Origin: Terrimonas_A sp036262095
GTDB taxonomy: Bacteria > Bacteroidota > Bacteroidia > Chitinophagales > Chitinophagaceae
Reading direction: 5' to 3'
Assembly: GCA_036262095.1 (NCBI GenBank)
Contig: DATAJQ010000124.1
Coordinates: forward strand, 1-12,625
DNA: 12,625 bases
Below are positions 7,417 through 12,625 of this stretch, piece after piece. The translations under genes and the position numbers were made by a program. The stretch's first letter is position 1. The number at the start of each line of letters is the position of its first letter. The notes under the pieces were generated by a model, which had not been told where the DNA came from, made no database searches, and was given only the letters and a program-made list of their open reading frames with translations.

Positions 7417-8046
7417 ATGAAAAAAGTTTTCCTGATCCTGCTTGTGCTTTTCCTGATCGCAGCAGGTTATTTGCTTTGGTTGTTCAAGTTCCGTTCCGGT
7501 TCCAGAGGCCCTTCGGGCCCTCCGCCTGTGCCCCTGGCTGTGAGCAAGCATAGTGATGCATTCAATCAATCCATTCAAACCATGCTCGGTGCTTATTATT
7601 CGTTGGCCGAAGGCTTTGTGCAATGGGACACTGCATCAGTGGCGAAATATGGCCAGGAACTGAAAGCCGCACTTGACAGTGTTAAGATCGAAGAGTTGCG
7701 TAAAGATACCACCGGTATTTACGAATCGGCACTCGATCCCCTGGGCAATGCCCGGTCGGAAGCCGCCAATATAATTGCGAACCCATCACTCGATGCAAAA
7801 AGAACGGCGTTCAATGCCTTGTCGGAGAACCTGCGGCTTCTTTTCATCATTTCCCGTTACGACAGGGAAAAGATCTACTGGCAGGAATGCCCTATGGCTT
7901 TCGGGGAAGATCAGCCGGGTCACTGGCTTAGCCGGAACGATTCCGTGCGGAATCCTTACCTGGGCACCAATCACCCGCAATACAAGGCAACCATGCTGAA
8001 TTGCGGGGGGCCAAAGGATACGATCAATTTTATGGTAGTGAAATAG
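7417..8046 (+). CDS. Membrane-anchored DUF3347 domain protein
   Basis: 209 residues from ATG 7417 to TAG. One hydrophobic segment (about 4-23, FLILLVLFLIAAGYLLWLF) acts as an uncleaved anchor or signal. A Gly/Pro-rich linker (27-40) then leads to a helical domain (about 45-200) with the DUF3347 pattern: helices around SIQTMLGAYYSLAEGF and an ALSENLRLLF helix, then YWQECPMAF, WLS, RNPYLG and a C-terminal MLNCG. The domain is often found with copper and silver efflux membrane-fusion proteins, and Cys158, Met160, His186, Met193 and Cys196 could bind a soft metal. Here it stands alone, with no CusA/CusB-type gene nearby, so metal binding is only a suggestion. It would face the periplasm. It is divergent from the ABC-F gene and 110 bp ahead of the M28 peptidase gene. 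Confidence 0.82.
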   Translation: MKKVFLILLVLFLIAAGYLLWLFKFRSGSRGPSGPPPVPLAVSKHSDAFNQSIQTMLGAYYSLAEGFVQWDTASVAKYGQELKAALDSVKIEELRKDTTGIYESALDPLGNARSEAANIIANPSLDAKRTAFNALSENLRLLFIISRYDREKIYWQECPMAFGEDQPGHWLSRNDSVRNPYLGTNHPQYKATMLNCGGPKDTINFMVVK

Positions 8047-8124
8047 GGGATAACCATTCTTCAAAAAAATCCCTGCCGGCAGAAAGTTTTCTTTCCTGAT
8101 CACCGTCTAAGTCGTGTTTTAGTT

Positions 8125-8132
8125 TATCTTTC
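8125..8132 (+). promoter_or_regulatory. Possible -7 element for the M28 peptidase gene
   Basis: TATCTTTC differs from TAnnTTTG only at the last base and lies 24 bp before the start at 8157. No -33 TTG is seen. The 110-bp gap before the peptidase has no convincing terminator; it holds only the loopless palindrome CTGCCGGCAG near 8073-8082. Read-through from the DUF3347 gene is therefore possible. Confidence 0.3.
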
Positions 8133-8156
8133 ACACTTATACAAAATCAATTTATC

Positions 8157-9737
8157 ATGAGAAGATTAACTGCTGTGTTGTCTTTATTATTTGTAGGACA
8201 GCTATTATCAGCTCAGGAAAAGCTGAACATGGATGTCATTAACAAGATCAAAAATGAAGGAACAGCGAAATCCCAGGTAATGGATATTGCTTTCCATCTT
8301 ACTGATGCTAATGGCCCAAGGCTGTCTGGCTCTCCCGGGTACACTAAAGCTGCAACCTGGGCAAAAGAGACCCTCGCTAAATGGGGATTGTCCGGTGCTG
8401 CACTGGAGCCCTGGGGCGAATTTGGAAAAGGATGGGAATTGAAAAAAAGCTATGTTGCTTTGACCGCTCCTTATTACAAACCCATGATCGCTTATCCGAA
8501 AACCTGGACAAAAAGCACTTCCGGGTTAAAAAATGCAGAAGTATTGCTGATTGAAGCAAAAGATTCTGTTGGATTGTTGCAGTATCAGGGAAAAATGAAA
8601 GGAAAAGTGCTGGTGATTTACCGCAATGATACATTGAAGCAAACATTTAAAGCAGATGCTGCACGCTATACCGATGAAGAACTGGATAAAATGGCCGCAG
8701 CAGAATCACAGCCGGCTCAGCGCCGCCCCACAGATACTGCAGCAGCACGCCGCATGCGCGAACAGTTTGCACGTAACCAGGGGCCTGCACAAATGCTGAA
8801 TGTGCTGAGAACAATGGCTGATAAAGAAGGTGCGGTAGCAATTCTCAGCAGCAGCCCCCGTGGCCATGATGGAACTTTGTTTGTTCAGGGTGGAGGCAGC
8901 TATGCTGTCGGCTCTCCTGATAATTTCCTCGATATCATGGTTACGGCTGAAGACTATGGTACTATCTGCCGGCTGGCAAAAAGTGGTGTACCCGTTAAAC
9001 TGGACGTGGATGTAAAATCCGAGTTCAATCAAAAAGACACTAAAGGATACAATGTGATTGCTGAAATAAAAGGTACAGATCCTGCATTGAAAGATGAGAT
9101 CGTAATGCTGGGTGCCCACCTTGATAGCTGGCAGTCTGCAACCGGTGCTACTGATAATGCTGCAGGCAGCGCTGTGATGATGGAAGCAGTTCGTATTCTG
9201 AAAAGCCTGAATATTCAACCCCGCCGCACTATCCGTATCGCATTATGGAGTGGTGAGGAGCAAGGCCTGCTGGGTTCAAGGAATTATGTAAAAAATCATT
9301 TTGCAGATCCTGCTACAATGGAGCTGAAACCTGATCATGCCAAATTCTCTTCTTATTTCAATATTGATAACGGAACAGGTAAGATAAGAGGTATCTATCT
9401 CCAGGGAAACAGCAAAGTAAAAGACATTTTTACGCAATGGCTGACACCTTTCCATGATATGGGTGCAAAATGGATCACCATTTCCAATACAGGTGGTACC
9501 GATCACCAGTCGTTTGATGCAGTAGGCCTGCCGGGCTTCCAGTTCATCCAGGACCCGATCGAGTACAATACCCGCACTCACCATACCAATATGGATTCTT
9601 ACGACCACCTGATTGCCGAAGACCTTCAACAGATCTCTGTTATCGTTGCATCATTTGTGTATAATGCAGCAATGAGAGATGAGAAATTGCCAAGGAAAGA
9701 ACTTCCTCAACCAAGGGGAAATCAGAGAGGGTTCTAG
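8157..9737 (+). CDS. Secreted M28 family zinc metallopeptidase with PA-like insert
   Basis: 526 residues. A signal peptide (MRRLTAVLSLLFVGQLLSAQ, cleavage near 18-20) precedes an N-terminal cap (about 25-115), a PA-like region (about 120-290) carrying a charged helical insert (about 165-215), and the M28 catalytic domain (about 295-505). The two-zinc ligand set can be read in order: His321 (GAHLDSW), Asp333 (ATDNAAG), catalytic Glu367 with Glu368 (SGEEQG), Asp404 (FNIDNGTG) and His476 (THHTNMDSYD). It should therefore be active, as an aminopeptidase or carboxypeptidase of the periplasm or outside. The tail (DEKLPRKELPQPRGNQRGF) is short and polar, and no type IX secretion C-terminal domain is seen, so export by that route is not supported. 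The gene ends before a strong two-way terminator. Substrate preference cannot be read from sequence. Confidence 0.93.
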   Translation: MRRLTAVLSLLFVGQLLSAQEKLNMDVINKIKNEGTAKSQVMDIAFHLTDANGPRLSGSPGYTKAATWAKETLAKWGLSGAALEPWGEFGKGWELKKSYVALTAPYYKPMIAYPKTWTKSTSGLKNAEVLLIEAKDSVGLLQYQGKMKGKVLVIYRNDTLKQTFKADAARYTDEELDKMAAAESQPAQRRPTDTAAARRMREQFARNQGPAQMLNVLRTMADKEGAVAILSSSPRGHDGTLFVQGGGSYAVGSPDNFLDIMVTAEDYGTICRLAKSGVPVKLDVDVKSEFNQKDTKGYNVIAEIKGTDPALKDEIVMLGAHLDSWQSATGATDNAAGSAVMMEAVRILKSLNIQPRRTIRIALWSGEEQGLLGSRNYVKNHFADPATMELKPDHAKFSSYFNIDNGTGKIRGIYLQGNSKVKDIFTQWLTPFHDMGAKWITISNTGGTDHQSFDAVGLPGFQFIQDPIEYNTRTHHTNMDSYDHLIAEDLQQISVIVASFVYNAAMRDEKLPRKELPQPRGNQRGF

Positions 9738-9807
9738 TCTGAGTCGGGAGTCGATAATCCACTTCCGCTTTCATCAGCCCTGGTTCAGGACATGTACAAG
9801 TTTAAAG

Positions 9808-9859
9808 AAAATAAGAGCCGGGGTCTCCTCAACGTTGGGGAGACCCCGGCTCTTATTTT
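9808..9859. terminator. Two-way hairpin terminator between convergent genes
   Basis: Perfect 21-base arms (9808-9828 and 9839-9859) enclose a 10-base loop that can partly close further around AACGTT. The stem core is GC-rich (GAGCCGGGGTCTCC) with A-tracts on one outer edge and T-tracts on the other, so it should work in both directions: for the M28 gene on the plus strand and the beta-barrel gene on the minus strand. The remaining 9738-9807 stretch shows nothing convincing. Confidence 0.92.
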
Positions 9860-9887
9860 AATGTCCTTTCAAGTTACTGACTAAAGA

Positions 9888-10523
9888 CTATTTCTTGAGT
9901 GTTCCTAATGGAAACAGAACACCCACATTCACACCGATATTTCTATTCTTTGCATTCACAACGGATGATGATGCCATATCAGTTAATCCATGATAATAGG
10001 CGATATCGGCATTCAACCAGGTTCCTCTTGCAAGACGGTAATTCAGGCCGGCTGCACCAGTGAGGCCGAAATCAAAATTTTCTGCAAGGTCTTTTGTTTT
10101 TACTGTAGAAGTCACGTGCCCGTCTTCATGCTGTTTTGTTTCACCACCAACTAAAAAACCGAAAGAAGGGCCGACCGATATTTTAGGACGAAGCCTGTTG
10201 CCATAATCGCCAAAGAAATAGATACCCTGCAATGGTATGCGGATATAATTGGCACGCATTACTGTTTTGTTGTCCTTATCAAGTCCCAAAGTTTCCCCTT
10301 CGCTGGAAAATTTTACATCGGCACTAACGCCCCAGTGGCTTATAAAACTGTAGACTAATTTTCCCCCTATGTTGTAAGATGAATGGAATCTGCCGTTCTG
10401 TGATCCATTGTCCGAACTGGTCCAGCTATGTCCAAAACCTGCTGTAGGACCAAGCGATAGATTCTGCGCGTGTATAGTTGTAGCAGATACTGCAACAACT
10501 AGTACGATCATGAATTTTTTCAT
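9888..10523 (-). CDS. Small outer-membrane beta-barrel protein (porin-family type)
   Basis: 211 residues from an ATG at 10523. A signal peptide (MKKFMIVLVVAVSATTIHA, cut before QNLSLGPTAG) is followed by alternating amphipathic strands typical of the OMP_b-brl_2 / OmpA-like eight-strand barrels of Bacteroidota. These include GPTAGFGHSW, YNIGGKLVYSF, WGVSADVKFSS, YIRIPLQGIYFFG, KISVGPSFGFLVGG, FDFGLTGAAGLNYRL and NIGVNVGVLFPLG. YIRIPL after the second hairpin is a recurring mark of this family. There is no OmpA peptidoglycan-binding domain. Proteins of this class are abundant and mostly uncharacterised. It is the last gene of a minus-strand run, 68 bp after the smaller paralog, and ends just before the two-way terminator. 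Confidence 0.85.
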   Translation of the reverse strand: MKKFMIVLVVAVSATTIHAQNLSLGPTAGFGHSWTSSDNGSQNGRFHSSYNIGGKLVYSFISHWGVSADVKFSSEGETLGLDKDNKTVMRANYIRIPLQGIYFFGDYGNRLRPKISVGPSFGFLVGGETKQHEDGHVTSTVKTKDLAENFDFGLTGAAGLNYRLARGTWLNADIAYYHGLTDMASSSVVNAKNRNIGVNVGVLFPLGTLKK

Positions 10524-10551
10524 AATACGTGTGTTTTAATACACAAGTATT
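10524..10551. promoter_or_regulatory. Imperfect palindrome directly before the beta-barrel gene start
   Basis: AATACGTGTG (10524-10533) and CACAAGTATT (10542-10551) are inverted copies with nine of ten positions matching, around an 8-base centre. The palindrome abuts the start codon of the barrel gene, so it could be an operator or a leader stem that affects translation. No exact TAnnTTTG box is seen in this 68-bp gap. Confidence 0.3.
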
Positions 10552-10591
10552 ACAAAAAAACCATGCCAGAGGGGGATATAAATTTTAACAA

Positions 10592-11413
10592 CTACTTAGG
10601 GCGTTGATAAATAAATCGTACCAACGCATTTTTCTTTTCATCAGAGGTAAGAAAAAGCTGGTAACGTTTATCGTCTGCATTGATGATCATCAATGCAGTG
10701 TTGGGAGGAATGGAGCCAAGATTTTCTCCAACCATAATCACTTCCTGGAATTGTTCTTCCAATGTGATGCGCACAAAAACTGTTACAGGCTTTGTGGTGA
10801 GCATCTTTCTTGATACGATGGGGATATTGTTTGCGTATACAGAAATAGTATCACCATCTACCTGGCCGTTATCATAAAAATCAAGCCTGATGGTTCCTGT
10901 GTCGACAAAAATTTCTTTGACCAGCTCATTTTTCTTTGCCAGCAGTTCAGGGGGGAGTTCGGGTTTGAACGCAGGTTTTTGTATCCGCGTCATAATAATG
11001 GTGCCGGCAGGGCAGGTGGTTTTGCCATCCATGGTTTTTCCTGTCCAGCTTCCGCGCAACTGTTCTTCTTTCCCGTCTGTATGATAAGTGAGCGTGTATT
11101 TTTTAATGCAGGGAATACAATCCGCCGGGATTCGGAAAACGGAAACTTTCTGTTCTTCTATAACGAGTGATTTGGTAGTGGTGTCATAGACCCCTTCAAA
11201 TATTTCCTTTACGTAGTTGGTGGTGTCGGAATAGTGATAAGATGTGCCGCTGATCCTTGTGCCGGTCACCTGCAACTGAAATTCGATATTATAAACAGGG
11301 AAGCAGCCACCCGGCTCCATCATCAGGCGCCCTTTCCAGAAGCCATTAATTTCCTGCGCACAGCAGCACGCGCTTAATAATAAAAAGAGGAGTAGTCCGG
11401 TTGATCGTTGCAT
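10592..11413 (-). CDS. Secreted two-domain protein of unknown function (paralog of the upstream gene)
   Basis: 273 residues from an ATG at 11413. The N-terminus is a signal peptide; LSAC at 13-16 could be a lipobox, while CAQ at 18-20 would suit ordinary cleavage, so lipoprotein status is open. Domain 1 (about 22-145) is strand-rich, opens with GFWKGRL and ends with GSWTGKT and a cysteine (Cys134), with Cys99 and Cys102 as possible partners; it looks like a lipocalin-like sheet. A short linker (146-168) leads to domain 2 (about 170-271), with FYDNGQVDGDTISVYANN, ENLGSIPPNTALMII and KKNALVRFIY. The next gene upstream has the same two domains in the same order. I do not recognise a named family for either domain. 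Envelope location is inferred from the signal peptide and from the barrel gene that follows. Confidence 0.8.
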   Translation of the reverse strand: MQRSTGLLLFLLLSACCCAQEINGFWKGRLMMEPGGCFPVYNIEFQLQVTGTRISGTSYHYSDTTNYVKEIFEGVYDTTTKSLVIEEQKVSVFRIPADCIPCIKKYTLTYHTDGKEEQLRGSWTGKTMDGKTTCPAGTIIMTRIQKPAFKPELPPELLAKKNELVKEIFVDTGTIRLDFYDNGQVDGDTISVYANNIPIVSRKMLTTKPVTVFVRITLEEQFQEVIMVGENLGSIPPNTALMIINADDKRYQLFLTSDEKKNALVRFIYQRPK

Positions 11414-11478
11414 GAAAAATGAAAATAGCGGAAAATCCTTAAGCTATTTAAAAAAATTACAGAAGCGGTTAAAAACTG

Positions 11479-12606
11479 TCAGGGTTTTTCATACCGGAAT
11501 CGCACCACGGCATTTTTCTGTTCGGTGGAAGTGATCCTTACTTCAAACCGCTGGTCGCCGGCTTCAACGATCATCAGGGATGTATTGGGTGGTATACGCC
11601 CCAGGTTTTCTGCCACCATCACCAGCTCATGCTCCGGATTATCTTCATCCATTTTTATTTTAAGCGTAAGCGGACTTGCGGTTAGCAGTTTATTGGAAAG
11701 CACCAGTCGTTTATCCAGGTAAACGGAAATGGTATCGCCATCTATTTCACCATTGTCAAAAAGCTTTACTTCAACATTGGGATCGTGAACTATCAAGGCC
11801 TTCATCAATTCATTTGTTCTGGTTTTCATCACTTCCGGGGTAGGCACTGGCGGAAGAGCAGGTTTTGCCACAATCTTTGGTTTCTCTACCGGAGGTAGTT
11901 TTACGGCAGTATCCGTTTTAGGTTCAACGGCAGTATTTTTCTTTGCTGTGTTGTTTGAAGGCGGATTTGTTTTAGGCTTTTGAACAACCCTGGGTGAAGT
12001 GGTTGTCTTTTTTGGTGAGGTAAGATTGTTCTGTGTTGCCGGAGGTTTATTGGCCGGTGCTTTGACAGAAGGCCTGGGACTGGCTGTAGCCTTATCATTT
12101 CTCAGGAAAGGTTCGAGATAAAACTCTGTAGTGGGCACTTTGCGCAGGGAAACGCGGCCACCACCGCAGTCGCCCCATTCATAAGGATTTTCACGGCCTT
12201 TCACTTCCTGTTTGCCGAGGTAAGTACCTTCCAGGAATTCCTCTTTGCCAGAGCGGGTATAGCGCAGATCATAGTTCATGATACAGGTGCCGCCCATAGC
12301 ATTCTGCACTTCTACTGTTTGTATTTCGTGGATCCGGAAATTTTGGGTGGATGCGACATAGCTGCCGGTCATGGTAGCTTTGCCATAAAAGCGCTTATCA
12401 TCCTGCCAGGAATAGGATACTCCTTTTACAGAAACCTGTCCGCTGGGACTTTGGCTTATCTGGAACTCAAGCCTGTAATATTCGCCGGCATTGCCGATAA
12501 AATAACCCCGCCAGATACCCGTCACCGCCTGTGAGTAGGAGTGGAACTGGAAAGCCCACAGGAAGAATATAATAAGTAGTCCTTTCTTTTGCACTGTCCT
12601 TATCAT
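11479..12606 (-). CDS. Secreted two-domain protein of unknown function with long Pro/Lys/Thr-rich linker
   Basis: 375 residues from the ATG at 12606; a TTG at 12615 would add three residues. A signal peptide (about 1-25, ending HSYS before Q) precedes domain 1 (about 28-157), which opens with GIWRGYF, carries Cys108 and Cys147 and has the LEGTYLGKQ strand that matches the paralog. A linker of about 95 residues (160-255), rich in Pro, Lys, Thr and Asn, then spans to domain 2 (about 275-375). Domain 2 contains LFDNGEIDGDTISVYLDKR, ENLGRIPPNTSLMI and QKNAVVRFRY. The acidic DNGxxDGD loop (284-291) could hold calcium, though that is a guess. The linker is typical of exported proteins that must cross the wall or stand off a surface. 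The downstream paralog starts 65 bp later. The promoter probably lies beyond the window edge, as only 19 bp remain. Confidence 0.82.
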   Translation of the reverse strand: MIRTVQKKGLLIIFFLWAFQFHSYSQAVTGIWRGYFIGNAGEYYRLEFQISQSPSGQVSVKGVSYSWQDDKRFYGKATMTGSYVASTQNFRIHEIQTVEVQNAMGGTCIMNYDLRYTRSGKEEFLEGTYLGKQEVKGRENPYEWGDCGGGRVSLRKVPTTEFYLEPFLRNDKATASPRPSVKAPANKPPATQNNLTSPKKTTTSPRVVQKPKTNPPSNNTAKKNTAVEPKTDTAVKLPPVEKPKIVAKPALPPVPTPEVMKTRTNELMKALIVHDPNVEVKLFDNGEIDGDTISVYLDKRLVLSNKLLTASPLTLKIKMDEDNPEHELVMVAENLGRIPPNTSLMIVEAGDQRFEVRITSTEQKNAVVRFRYEKP

Positions 12607-12625
12607 AAGCGTCAAAACTAACGAA

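Noticed and set aside
7508..7526. GGCCC/GGGCC hairpin as a possible terminator or regulatory stem
   Set aside because: It lies inside the DUF3347 coding frame and simply encodes the Gly/Pro linker; no T-tract follows.
8073..8082. Palindrome CTGCCGGCAG after the DUF3347 gene as a terminator
   Set aside because: A perfect 10-bp palindrome leaves no loop and the following bases are not a clean T-tract.
8706..9218. 170-residue open frame antisense to the M28 peptidase
   Set aside because: The opposite strand encodes the zinc-ligand motifs His321 and Asp333 in frame; the antisense product is His/Cys/Ser-rich with no recognisable fold.
9741..9753. Short GAGTCGG direct repeat after the M28 gene
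   Set aside because: Less than two full units; too short to call a repeat array.

Overview
The window looks like ordinary chromosomal DNA from a Bacteroidota bacterium, most likely of the Chitinophagaceae type. The clues are: TAnnTTTG -7 promoter elements, almost no Shine-Dalgarno sequences, many signal peptides ending in AQ, a patatin fused to an outer-membrane barrel, a DUF3347 protein, a small outer-membrane beta-barrel protein and a PA-domain M28 peptidase. The taxonomic call is an inference from gene content. I see no tRNA, rRNA, CRISPR array, transposase, prophage or defence locus.

Layout. 1-1823 (+): the 3' end of a histidine-degradation operon, with the cyclodeaminase part of FtcD overlapping an arginase-fold formimidoylglutamase. 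1801-4023 (-): a patatin/POTRA/beta-barrel protein that converges on the hut genes, overlaps their end by 23 bp and starts at TTG. 4155-5090 (-): a two-gene unit of a double-BON lipoprotein and a signal-less BON-like/SH3b protein, closed by a hairpin terminator at 4103-4132. 5224-5331: a 27-bp perfect inverted repeat of REP/MITE-like appearance. 5339-7306 (-): an ABC-F ATPase. 7417-8046 (+): a membrane-anchored DUF3347 protein divergent from it. 8157-9737 (+): a secreted M28 metallopeptidase. 9808-9859: a strong two-way terminator. 9888-12606 (-): a co-oriented run of two tandem paralogous secreted two-domain proteins followed by a small outer-membrane beta-barrel protein.

How the genes work together. 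FtcD and the formimidoylglutamase both consume formiminoglutamate, one saving the one-carbon unit on tetrahydrofolate and the other releasing formamide. The BON and BON/SH3b proteins are probably co-transcribed and act on opposite sides of the inner membrane. The two paralogs and the barrel protein may form one transcript encoding cell-envelope proteins. The rest are independent housekeeping or envelope genes. No clear new multi-gene system is visible. The strongest leads are the tandem paralogs with their unnamed C-terminal domain, the BON-like/SH3b protein that resembles the potassium-binding Kbp in plan, and the inverted-repeat element.
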